From Ursus arctos (taxonomy: Eukaryota > Chordata > Mammalia > Carnivora > Ursidae): 64,000 nt of DNA. The notes beneath the pieces are model-generated. The model ran no database searches. It was not told where the DNA came from and saw only the letters and a program-made list of their open reading frames with translations. The position numbers were made by a program, and so were the translations under genes. The stretch is taken from positions 23,741,772 through 23,805,771 of the forward strand of contig NW_026622874.1 in NCBI RefSeq assembly GCF_023065955.2. Reading direction: 5' to 3'. Shown piece by piece: positions 25,296 through 36,251 of this stretch. Each line of letters opens with the position of its first letter. Positions within the stretch are counted from its first letter, which is position 1.

Positions 25296-26778
25296 GGGCA
25301 AGGGAGGTCAATGATGATGCTTTTCCAGGAACTCAGGCAAGAGATGGGCTCCAGTGTGGACCAGACAGGTGGCCTTGGAAGGAGTGATTAGTCCTATTGT
25401 GGGTACATCTTGAAGATGGAGCTCACAGGATTTGCCAACGGCTTAGATATTGGGGATTGGAGAAAGGAGGAACTGGGGTAACTCCCAGCTGTTGTGGGTT
25501 GTCCTGAGCAAGGGGAAGGAGAAGGTTTCTGGGGGTAGGTGGTAGGAGGTAGCCCGTGTTCGCATGCTGAGGAAGGTGCCTTTCCCGGTGGATCTGCTGA
25601 GGTTTGTGTCTGGGAGAACCTTTCACATCTCCTCCCTCAGCAACATTCAAGTATTCCCCACTTTTTAAAAGTTCATGGGAGGACACTTGGCTTTTTGGAA
25701 AGATCTCCATTATTACCTGGTTTCAGTAATGGGAAGAAACCTGAAGAGGATTTTCCTCTTATGAAAAAAGCTGAACAGCGAGCATCGCGTTCAGCATCTG
25801 TTTTGGGGAGAAGCACGACAGAGACGGCGTGCACCCTAACCCGCTCCTTCCTGGGAACCGCTCTCCACGTCCAGCCACCAGCGCTTTGAATTGTGTCTGT
25901 GAGCTTTATCTCCATTTATTTTCGGCATCCGTTAGGAGTTGTGTCCTGAGGCCTAAGAAAAGCCAAAGAGAAGTCATTTTTGGAGTCTGAGCGTGCTCAC
26001 TCATTTTTCCATATAAATTAATGGTCATTCCTTCTTTGCACCATTTCTGCTGTGAAAGGTTTCTTAGGAGCACCGTACTTTCAAAGAGCGGGGGAACCTG
26101 TACCTCATCCTGCAGGGTTAGCTTTAGTCTCCATGCTGCACAGAACATTCCATGACTGTCGGATTTTCTCACTCAGACACTGCGTCGTTGACCACCTTCA
26201 CCCGTCCCCCCCGCCCTGTTCCCCAAATCAGGTACCCACCCATCTGTTCTCCATATCTATGCATTCAGTATTTGTTTATTCCACGTGGAATACACATGAG
26301 AGCATCTGGTATTTGTCTTTCTGTGTCTGAGTTACTTAGCATAAGGCTCCCAAGGTCTGTGTTTCTATGTCTGTTTATTGGGAATAATGCTGCAGTGAAC
26401 ATGGGAGTGCATCTGTCTTTTTAAGGTACTGTTTTTGTGCTCTCCAAATCAATACTACTCAGTAGAGCCATTACTGGGTCGTGTGGTAGTTGTATTTATT
26501 TTTCAGGAACCTCCATACCGTTTGTCACAGTGGCTGCACCCATTTCCATTCCCACCAACAGTGCACAGGGTCCCGTCATCTGCACACCCTTGACCACACC
26601 TGGTGTCTGTCTCTGGGACGATTGCTGTTGCAACAGATGTGAGGTGATAGCCGATTGTGGTTTTGACTTATGTCTCCCTGACAATGATTATGATGTTGAA
26701 CAACTTTTTCTGTCTCTTTTGGCCACCTGTATACCATCTTTGGAAAGTATCTATGCACACATTCTCCCCGTGTTTTAT

Positions 26779-26784
<6 letters not shown>

Positions 26785-26829
<45 letters not shown>
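26785..26829. repeat. (TG)n microsatellite
   Basis: About 45 bases of uninterrupted TG inside the old L1. Confidence 0.97.
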
Positions 26830-26831
<2 letters not shown>

Positions 26832-27810
26832 ATTTGAGTGTCTTGTGTATTTTGGATATTAGCCTCTTCTCACACATATGATTTGCAGATACTTTTTCTC
26901 ATTGAGTCCTCTGCCTTTTTAAGTTTTTGATGGTTTCTTTGGCTTTGTGGAAGATTTCCATTTGATGTCGTTCTACTTGTTTATTTTTGCATCTGTTGCC
27001 TTTGCATTTGGTGTCCGATCCAAAGACTCTTTGCCAAGACCAAAGTCGAGAAATTTAGTACCTGTGTCTTCTTGGAGGTTTATGGATTCAGGTCTTATGT
27101 TCAAGTCATTCATCCATTAAAATATTTTGTGTGCAGTGTAAGAAAGTGATCCAGTTACATTCTTCTGCATTTAGTGTCCAGTTTTCCTGTTACCGTTCAC
27201 TGAAGAGACGGTCCTTTCCCCATGGCATATCTTCTGCTGTTTCGTAAGTTAGGATCATCTAGGTGTGGGTTAGTTTCTGAGCTTTACTATTCTGTTCCAC
27301 TGACCTGTGTATGTGTGTGTTTATGCCAGTACCATACTGCTTTGATGACTATGGCTTTGTAATCTAGCTTGAAATTTGGGAGTGTGGTGACCGCAGCTTG
27401 CTTTCTCCAGATCACTCTGGGTATTTGGGGTCTTTCGTGATTCCATAGGAACTTTAGGCTGTCTTCTGTGTCTTTGAATAATACCATTGGAATTCAGGTA
27501 GGGATTTCATCACATCTGTCCATTGATTGCTTTGGGCACGATGGACATGTTCACATAATTAACTCTTCCAGTTAATGAGCATGGCATACACTTCCATTTA
27601 TTTGTGTTGCCTTCCAAATCTTTGACCCATACATCCCCCACCCACACACGTTTTTCCTTTCTTTTCTGCCATGTGTTGAGTGTACCAGGTCTTTCTCATT
27701 CTTGGTTCCTTTTATGCCTAGATTTTTTCTCGATGCAGTTGTAAATGGCATTGCTTTCTTAATTTCTCTTTGCAAAAGTGTGTCATCAGTATCTAGAAAT
27801 GCAACAAGTT

Positions 27811-28010
27811 GGGGCACCTGGGTGGCTCCATCAGTGAAGCGTCTGCCTTCAGCTCAGGTCATGGTCCCAGAGTGCTGGGATCGAGCCCCACACTGGGCTC
27901 CCTGCTTAGCGGGTAGTCTGCTTCTCCCTCTGCCTGCCACTCCCCCTGCTTCTGCTCTTTCTCTCTCTCTGTCAAATAAATCCATAAAATCTAAAATGAA
28001 TAAATAAATT
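27811..28010 (+). mobile_element. CAN SINE inserted in an old L1
   Basis: The head ggggcacctgggtggc, body and AT-rich tail are present. A repeated gcaacaagtt/gcaacaggtc flank and (ATGC)n-like bases follow the tail. L1 sequence continues on both sides. Confidence 0.9.
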
Positions 28011-28183
28011 AAATGCATGAATGCATGCATGCAACAGGTCTCTGTATGTTGACTTTCTATCCTGCAGGTTTACTGAATTTGTTTATTCCAACAGTTTTTT
28101 GGTGGAATCTTGAGGGATTTCTATATATAGCATCATTTCATTTGCAAATAGTGACAGTTTTCCTGTATGGAGTTCTATCTTTC

Positions 28184-29617
28184 TCTTTTTTTTCAATGAT
28201 GTTATGATAGTCACCCTACAGTACTTCATTAGTTTTTGATGTAGTGTTCCATGATTCATTGTTCACATAGAACACCCAGTGCTCATCACAACACATGCCT
28301 TGCTTAATACCCATTACCGGGATAACCCGTCTCCCTACCCCCTCCCTTTCTGCAACCATCAGTTTGTTTCCCAGAGTCTCTCATGGTTCATCTGCCCCTC
28401 TGATTCCCCCCCTTCCTTTTTCCCTTCTTTCTCCTCATGTCCTCCATGCTATTCCTTCCATTCCACATGGGAGTGAAACCATATGATAATTGTCTTTCTC
28501 TGCTTGACTTATGTCACTTAGCATAATCCCCTCCTGGTCCATCCATGTCCAGCAAATGGTGGGTATTCATCCTTTCTGATGGCTGAGTAATATTCCATTG
28601 TACGTATGAACCACATCTTCTTTATCCACTCCTCTGTTGAAGGACATCTTGGCTCCTTCCAAGTTTGGCTGTTGTGGACATTGCTGCTGTGAACATGGGA
28701 ATACAGGTGCCCCTTCTTTTCACTACTTCTGGGTCAATGGGGTAAGTACCAAGTAGTGCAATTGCTGGGTCGTAGAGTCACTCTGTGTTTGTTTTGAGGA
28801 ACCTCCATATTGTTTTCCAGAGTTTCCAGAGTTGCATTCTCACCAACAGTGCAAGGGGGTTCCCCTTTCTCCACATCCTCACCAACATTTGTGGTTCCCT
28901 GCCGTGTTCATTTTAGCCATTCTTTTTTTTTTTTCAATATATTTTGCTTTATTATAAAGCAAATATATATTGTTTGTTTGGGATATATTGTTTGTTTGTT
29001 TTTTATAATAATTTTTTATTATGTTATATTAGTCACCATACAGTACATTCCAAGTTTTTGATGTAAAGTTCCATGATTCATTACTTGCGTACAACACCCA
29101 GTGCACCATGCAATACGTGCCCTCCTTTTTAGCCATTCTGACTGGTGTCAGGTGGTGTCTCAATGTGGTTTTGATTTGTACTTCCCTGATGGCAAGTGAT
29201 GTGGAGCATGTTTTCACGTGTCTGTTGCCCATTTGTATGTCTTCTTGGGAGAAGTGTCTGTTCATGTCTTCTGCCCATTTCTTGACCAGATTATTTGTGT
29301 TTTGGGTGTTGAGTTTGAGAAGCTCTTTATAGATCGTGGATACCAGCCGTTTCTCTGTAATGTCGTTTGCAAATATCTTCTTTGTTTCTGTAGGTTGCCT
29401 TTTAGTATTGTCTATCGTTTCCTTTGCTGGGCGGAAACTTTTTATCTGGATGAAGTCCCAGGAGTTCATTTTTGGTTTTGTTTCCCTTGCCTTTAGAGAC
29501 TTGTTTTGAAAGAAGTTGCTGTGTCCAAGGTGGAAGAGGTTGCTGCCTGTGTTCTTTTGATTTGGATGGGAGACAGGAATCCATTATCTTTCATTCCTGA
29601 TTGTATTTGAGCCCTCT
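28184..29617 (-). mobile_element. Younger L1 inserted into the old L1
   Basis: A poly(T) start at about 28184 leads into gatagtcaccctacagtact and ORF2 C-terminal text, 5'-truncated near 29615. The flanks share tctttctc on both sides. A third L1 tail interrupts it at 28921-29135. Confidence 0.85.
28921..29135 (-). mobile_element. Innermost short L1 3' end
   Basis: A poly(T) start and the L1 tail (gtcaccatacagtacattcc) end at ccctcctt. The host L1 text tttagccattct is duplicated on both sides, proving an insertion into L1. Confidence 0.92.
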
Positions 29618-30100
29618 CTCTTTCTCGGTGAGTCTATGTTTTTGTTTATCTTTCCAAAAAAGGAAGCTCTTATTTTCATTGATTTTTTTTTTTTTTTTTG
29701 GTCCTTTTAGTCTCCATTGGATTTATTTCCATATTCCTTTTTGTTATTTCCTTATGTCTACTAATTGGGGGCTTTGCTTTTTTCCCCCTACTTCTTTACC
29801 ATTTAAAATTAGGTTGTCTATGGAGAGCTTTCTTGTGGATTGAGGAAGACCTGAATTTCTGAGAACGTCCACCTTAGAGCCACTTTTGCTGCCTCCGGTA
29901 AGTTTTTGTAGGTTCTCTTTTTCATTTGTGTCAAGGTACTTGTAAAATTTCTTTTGATTTCTTCTTTGTTGGTTGTTCAGTAGCATGTTGTGAAATCGCC
30001 ACCTATTTTTGACTGTCCCATTTTCTTCTTGAGATGGATTTCTCGTTTCATATGATTGTGGTTGGACAAGATTTGAAGCAGAAGGTGAAGGGAGCATTCA
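29618..30100 (-). mobile_element. Continuation of the outer old L1 (ORF2 mid-region)
   Basis: Reverse-strand ORF2 text (…tttttgtttatctttcc…, …gaacgtccaccttagagcc…) continues the older element beyond the younger insertion. The minus frame at 29744-30097 holds KNRWRFHNMLLNNQ-type relics without an intact frame. Confidence 0.75.
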
Positions 30101-30559
30101 GATTAAAGGTTTGTTTCCTCGGGATTTTTCTGAGGGTAGACCATGAGTTGCATGGGGACAGAAGAAGGTTTTGTGAGATGGGGGAGGGGTCAGCCCTTGT
30201 TAGAATTACTGACTCCTAGCATGTTGGCCACGTACCACTGTTCACACCGTAGTCCTGATGGACTTGTACTTCATTAGAAATATTTTCTAGGAGGTGCAGG
30301 GGTAGCTTTCTCTAAAAGAAAGGTGCCATGTGGGCTCATGGCATGACCCCAGGTCAACAACCAGCAACCATGGCCTCCAGGGTATTGTCTTCTCTCCCAT
30401 CTAGCTCTCCTCCTCTGTCCTGTGCAACCCGATGCCAGGGTAGCCTTCTCGAGAGGCAGCCCTGTCAGTCACCTGATGGAACACTTCCATGGATCCCCTG
30501 TGAGGGGAGGATGATGCCCTGCCCCAGAGGGGAGCTGCGTGTCCCCATCAGGAGCCACA

Positions 30560-31778
30560 TCTCTCTTTCCAGCGTTCTCAGAATGGATCTCTCAGAACCA
30601 AAACTAGGGTTAGGGGTTAGGCCTAGGAGAATGGGAGTTCCAATAGGCTGGCTGTGTGGCTAATTACCCGAGGGGGGTGTTGATGGCATGGGTTGGGGTG
30701 AGTGTCAAGCATTGGGTTTGTGGCCTGGGGACCGGTGAATGTGGGGATCGTGGGGATTGACGCAGGCAGACATTCAGATTTCTCCTCCTCTGCATCCGTT
30801 CTGGAGTCCCAAATGATACCGTTTCCTTCTCTGTCAGCCTGAGTCCTTTGGTATTGCTAATGGATGCCCAGTCTCTGGATTTTATGGCCAGGCCTCTGGG
30901 AATGGAACCCTCAGAACCCAACTTGGGGTAAGGTTAGGGCCGAGGCCCATGGGAGATCTGATATGCCAGCTGCATACACACAAACCTGGATGCCTGAATC
31001 GAGGGCGTGGTTTGGGGGTAAGCGTCAGGCTCAGGGTTTTTGGTAAGTAGTGTGGTGAAAGTGGGGGTTCGCTGGGATCGGCTCAGGTGGGCATTCCAAT
31101 TTCTCATGCTCTGGATTCTGTCTACAGCTCCCAAATGGCACGGTTTCCTTCTTGTGTCATGCTGATTCCCAGGTATGGCTCAGGTTTCCCCAAGCCCTCT
31201 GTCTTAGAGATAGGCCACTGGGAATGACCTCTAAGAACCCCACCTAGCGTGTGGGTTGGGGCCTAGGAGCATGGGAGGTCCAATCTACCAGCTTTGTGCT
31301 GATCGTCCCGGGGCCTGATTTGAGTCGGTGGGTTGTGGTGAATGTCAGCTCAGGATTTTTGTCCAAGGGTCCCCTGAATGTGGGAGTTGTCTGGGATCGA
31401 CTCAGTGGGACATGCAGATTTCTCCTGCACTGAATAGTTTCTGGAGTCCCAAATGGCATGGTTTCATTCTGTGTGGCATGCCGAGGATCAGCTATGGCTC
31501 AGGGTTCCCAAATCCCTTTGTCTTTGGATTCAGGCCTCTGGGGGTGAACTTCTGAAACCCAAACTATGGTTAGTGTCAATGCCTAGGAGAATGGAAATTC
31601 TGATAGACCATTCTGTGGGCAGTCCGGGGCTAAGTGGAGAGAATGGGTTGGGGTGAGTGTGGGTCTCAGGATTTTGGTCCAAGTGCCCCATGAATGTGGG
31701 AATTCGCTGGGATTGCTCAATTGGACATACAGATTTCTCCAGCTCCTGATAGCTTCTGGAGTCACAGATGGTACGCTT
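30560..31778. repeat. Diverged tandem array, unit about 318 bp, nearly four copies
   Basis: A marker (cattcagatttctcc and variants) recurs at 30771, 31092, 31411 and 31726, spacings of 321, 319 and 315. Between markers, the order ctggagtcccaaatgg, aggcctctggg, cctaggagaatggg and ggttggggtgagtgtc repeats. The array stops abruptly at the L1 poly(T) at about 31785. I do not recognise a named satellite. Confidence 0.85.
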
Positions 31779-31784
31779 TCTTTT

Positions 31785-32405
31785 TTTTTTCTTTTTTAAT
31801 TTTTATTGTCATGTTAGTCACCGTACAGTACATCCTTAGTTTTTGATGCAAAGTTCCATGATTCATTACTTGCGTATAACACCCAGTGCTCCATGCAATA
31901 CGTGCCCTCCTTAATACCCATTACTGGTCTACCCCAATCCCCCACCCCCTCCCCTCTGAAGCCCTCCGTTTGCTTCCCAGAGTCCATAGTCTCTCATGGT
32001 TCATTCCCCCTTCTGTTTATCCCCGCTTCATTCTTCCCTTATTTCTCCTACCGATCTCCCTGCTATTCCTTATGTTCCATAAGTGAGCGAAACCATAGGA
32101 TCATTGTCTTTCTCTGCTTGACTTATTTCACTTAGCATAATCTCCTCCAGTCCCATCCATGTTGCTGCAAATGTTGGGTAATCATTCTCTCTGATGGCTG
32201 AGTAATATTCCATTGTATATATGGACCACATCTTCTTTATCCAGTCATCTGTTGAAGGACACCTCAGCTCCTTCCAGAATTTAGCTGTCGTGGACAATGC
32301 TGCTATGAAGATCGGGGTGCCTATGGCCCTTCTCCTCACTACCTCTGTATCGTTGGGGTAAATACCCAGTAGTGCAATTGCTGGGTCATAGGGTAGTTCT
32401 ATTTG
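31785..32405 (-). mobile_element. L1 3' end with C-terminal ORF2 piece, fused to GC-rich monomers
   Basis: The poly(T) start, 3' UTR and ORF2 C terminus are present. The minus frame contains ELPYDPAIALLGIYPND and DWIKKMWSIYTMEYYSAIRE, a typical L1 ORF2 end. The text stops at about 32405, abutting a G run and the GC-rich monomers. The joined open frame spans 32070-32528 (152 codons), but its first part is only repeat translation. Confidence 0.9.
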
Positions 32406-32419
32406 GCTGGGGGGGGGGG

Positions 32420-32455
32420 TACCTAACGAGCCTAAGGAGCAGCATCTGGAGCGGC

Positions 32456-32501
<46 letters not shown>

Positions 32502-32625
32502 TGACATGCCTCCCCCGGGGCGGGTCACGTGACCGCCCCACTGGACGTGCGGTAGCGGTGCCGTAGAGGGCCGGGAGGGCTAATGAGCATCATGAGGAGC
32601 ACCTGGGGCGGCCGGGGGCGGGTCA
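32420..32625. repeat. GC-rich monomers of about 150 bp (right copy)
   Basis: Units marked by taacgagcct at 32424 and taatgagcat at 32581 lie 157 bases apart, the excess being a (GT)n expansion at 32457-32499. The block gagggctaatgagc…gaggagcacctgggg closely matches the left copy at 9434-9475. A CACGTG lies at 32526-32531. The monomers directly join the L1 end at 32405. Confidence 0.7.
32457..32499. repeat. (GT)n microsatellite
   Basis: About 43 bases of GT, lying inside a GC-rich monomer. Confidence 0.97.
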
Positions 32626-35548
32626 AAAAACGCATTGCTGTGCTGCTGCCAACAAAGTAAAAATATGGGTTAAAGGTAAACAAAAGTGAAAGGGAAAAAT
32701 GAATCCAAAGAGGCAAGAGAACTCTGATGTAAGCACCTACCCTGCCAGAGTCTACTGATCCCTGATGGACTGGAGCTTCCTTTCACTGAAAGCTGCATGG
32801 GGCTTAGGAGAAAGGAGACAAGGCCTGAAGACAAAGCCTGCAGACAAAGCTGCCCACAGTGCAGAGGCTGAGACGCACCTATAAGTCAGAAGGCCTTATA
32901 CCTGCAGTGAAAAGGGAACAGCAATAGCAATAATAAAACAAAATCAAAAAACAAACAAAAAACAAAAATAGCAAAAAGCAAACCCGGAGGAGGAGCATAT
33001 TAAGGAAGGTTGTCCGTTACAAACTAGATGCTGGGTAAGGGGAAGAAAGATTCACTTACTGTGACGCTCCCAAAAATCTCAAGTCAGTTAATTTAAAGCG
33101 GTCACTTGTCAGCAGGGATAAATCACCTGGAGGAATTAAAATCATATCCTCTTTGGTAGAATGCATTTTCCATCCAAACTTGAAATAATTACTACATATA
33201 AGGGTCCACTGTACATAAACACAGTTAAAAATCATAAAATGTGAGGATAAAAGGTACCATGAGCATCAACAGAAAAAAAAAAAACATAGCCAGCAAAATT
33301 GTTCATATTTTAAGTGTTAGAATTATCTGATACAGAATATGAGTGTATCTATCATTCCTTCACGTTTAATTCACCCGACTGCTAAATAAAAAGCCACTAA
33401 AAAAATATTTTAATTTTAACCAGAAAAATCATGCATACTACCCGAACCCAAGAAAACAAAAAATTCCAGACAGAAAAATATATCAATTTTTTCCCCACAA
33501 AATGAGTTTATGTAATAATAACTTGTAACAACATACATAGTTGTACATAAGCTGCAATGTAGTGAAGCCTTATTGTAAACTTTTCTTCTGCACCTTTTCC
33601 TTAACCCATTTTTCAATCTGCTGGTCGACTTATAGTTATATTACACTCAGAGTTAAAGCAGAGAGTAACATTTTTAGTTTAAAATTCCTATGACTTACAA
33701 GGCCTTCCAGCACCTGGCTCCTTCCTGTCCCTTTAAACTCTTTCCTTCCTATTCTTTCCTTGGTGTCTGAACTCTGGCCCACTGAGTTCTGCTCAGATCT
33801 TCACACTCCACAGACTCTGTTGTGGCTCAGAATTGTCAGATCTTTGGCTCCTGCCATCTGGAATGCACCCTCTGCTTCTCTTGTCTGGCTCCTTCCCAGG
33901 ATTCTAATCTCGGATGAAGTCTAAGGGACACAGAGACACTTCCCTCACTGTTTTGTGGGAGTTAGTCTCTCTTCTGCACCGCCATCCTCCAGCACTTTCT
34001 TCTGGCCAGACCCAGTGATCTTGATGGAAGACCCACAGATACTGGAATTCTGCATAGACAAGTGAAAGAGCAAAAGGTAGAGAACACCCAGTGGAATGAT
34101 TCAGGAGGGCTGCTCATATTGGGACCTCAAAGCTGACTGAGGTTACTTCCTTAGGGAAAGGACAAGGATGATACTCATTGGGTCAATGTTTTGGGGAGTC
34201 CAGATAGTGCAACCTGCAGACCGCTCAGACTTGGGAATATTACCTGCAGCTCTGAGCAAGAGATGGTTTAGATGTGCGCATTCCCTCGAGTCCTGAGGTG
34301 GATCACTTTTGTGCACGCAGTCCAAGGATTCCCGGGAATGTGGTGTGCAGTCCTTGTGCCACTTCCTCCTACCCAAGGCAGGGGACCTTCAATGGGGCAA
34401 ACTGGACTTGGACTATATACAGATCACTCTCGGCCCCTGACGTGCTTGCCCTTCAGTGGGAGCCCACTCCCAGGCCCTCAAAGATGACTTTGTTATGTGT
34501 GCTTGTTGGTGGGCGAGAAGCCTGTCCCTCACACCAAAGGTTGATATTTGAAAAAATTTTCTGTGCCTACAGGGCCTCATCCCATTTTTGGCTCAAGTCT
34601 GGGAACTGGCACTGATGAAGGTCATTCTAGCTACCGTGTAAAAAATATTTTGGAGGTGAACATGATGTCCAAGCTCCTAGGTGGTCCATGTGGCATAGAC
34701 CTCGAACACTCCCTATAACTGGTATACAGATACAGGTAACAGGCCCTGCTGGATACAGCTTCTACATATATTTTGTGGAATCCATTGATTATGTTTACTA
34801 ATTCCATGATTAAGATTTAGGAAATTTCTGTAGGTTTTTCTTTTGATTGTCTAACTTAAATGAAGAAGTGTCCTATGTATCAAATGACCTCTCAAGAGTC
34901 ACCAAAGGGGTTGGCAGAGAAAACATGATTTGGGTTAGTTATTTTGTCCACCAAGTGGCCATTTTTCAGCCCCGGAAACCCAAAGTGCACGGCGGTGCCC
35001 CACTTCTACCTAAGGCTTAGCTCTGCTGTCTGTGTGACTTTGATTCCAGATTCCTTCTCCATGTGACTGAAGGAAATTGGGGTTGAGTGAGCCTGTGATA
35101 AGGACAGCGGTTAAATGGGTTAGACCCATTCTTTGCTCTTCTTGCTTTGAGAGGCATGTAAGTCCCACTCCATTCTTCCTTATGTGAAAAGCCCCGGTGA
35201 GCCGAGGTGGGTGCCTGGTCTTGGACTGAAGTCATCTTAGAATGTCCTTATTTAGCCCAGCCCAACCCAGCCTTCCCTCAGGCTCAGATCCCTGACAGAA
35301 GGGATTTTATGTGCCCTTCAGGTGATCATAAAGAGGAAATTTCTCTCAAGTTGTAGCAAACAGCCTTTCTGGGGAAGAACATGCATTACCTATTCCCTAC
35401 CTCACCAGTGCCCCACACACCATAGGATTTTCCTACACCTGTGAATAACTCAAGAGAGCCTAAGTAAAACCCGTCCCTGGAATCACCTTGTCCTTCCACC
35501 ATCCCCAATGAATTAATCTCAGAATTCCATCTTGAAATAAACAGAGGT
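32626..35548. other. Intergenic between the GC monomers and the SINE trio
   Basis: Returns to AT-rich DNA with the L2 piece at about 33660-33970. Otherwise nothing is identified. Confidence 0.5.
33660..33970 (-). mobile_element. L2 3' fragment
   Basis: Aaggccttccagcacctggc, ctcctgccatctggaatgca and later CT-rich text are the reverse complement of the L2 3' end. Confidence 0.65.
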
Positions 35549-35740
35549 TGGGGCACCTGGGTGGCTCAGTTGTTAAGTGTCTGCTCAGGGCGCGATCCTG
35601 GCATTCTGGGATAGAGCCCCACATCAGGCTCCTCTGCTATGAGCCTGCTTCTTCCTCTCCCACTCCCCCTGCTTGTGTTCCCTCTCTTGCTGGCTGTCTC
35701 TCTGTCAAATAAATAAATAAAATCTTAAAAAAAAAAAAAG
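35549..35740 (+). mobile_element. CAN SINE, first of three in a row
   Basis: This copy has a small deletion in the head region (agtgtctgctcagggcg) but is otherwise full length, with a long poly(A). Confidence 0.93.
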
Positions 35741-35757
35741 GTTAAAAATTCACTTTT

Positions 35758-35955
35758 GGGGCACCTGGGGGGCTCAGTTGGTTAAGCATCTGCCTTGGGC
35801 TTGGGTCATGATCCCAGGGTCCTGGGATTAAGCCCCGCATCAGGCTCCCTGCTCAGTGGGGAGTCTGCTTCTCCCTCTGCCTGCTGTTCCTCCTGCTTGT
35901 GCTCTCTCGCTCTGTCAAATAAATAAATAAAATCTTAAAAAAAAAAAAAATTCTA
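35758..35955 (+). mobile_element. CAN SINE, second of three
   Basis: This copy follows the first after about 17 bases. Its body is of a different subfamily (ggtcctgggattaagc), so the pair results from independent insertions and not from a duplication. Confidence 0.93.
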
Positions 35956-36034
35956 AAAAAAATCTGCTTTTAGTATTGTGCTGAGTGAAGTATTCACATC
36001 ATTATTTTAGTTTTAAAATTAAAACCTAAATTCA

Positions 36035-36231
36035 GGGGCGCCTGGGTAGCGCAGTCGTTAAGCGTCTGCCTTCGGCTCAGGGCGTGATCCCGGCGTTCCG
36101 GGATCGAGTCCCGCATCGGGCTTCTCCGCTGGGAGTCTGCTTCTTCCTCTCCCACTCCCCTGCTGTGTTCCCTCTCTTGCTGGCTGTCTCTCTGTCAAAT
36201 AAATAAATAAAATCTTTAAAAAAAAATAAAT
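36035..36231 (+). mobile_element. CAN SINE, third of three, young-looking
   Basis: The head is close to consensus, with intact CpG sites. A 20-base duplication with one mismatch lies at 36015-36034 and 36232-36251 (aaaattaaaacctaaattca). Confidence 0.96.
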
Positions 36232-36251
36232 AAAATTAAAACCCAAATTCA

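Larger units (their letters stand above)
26080..28183 (-). mobile_element. Old L1 3' half (outer element of the nest)
   Basis: This reverse-strand L1 holds the 3' end and C-terminal ORF2 text. At 27287-27487 the minus frame reads FLWNHERPQIPRVIW and KAVWYWHKHTHT, which is L1 ORF2-like and broken. A SINE at 27811-28010 interrupts it, and it resumes beyond the younger L1, at about 29618. Confidence 0.88.

Noticed and set aside
30560..31778. Tandem array as a coding repeat protein
   Set aside because: The unit length varies (321, 319, 315) and is not kept in frame, and stops occur in every frame.
32070..32528. 152-codon frame as a gene
   Set aside because: The first part is a translation of the (GT)n and GC monomers, and the rest is the L1 ORF2 C terminus, truncated.
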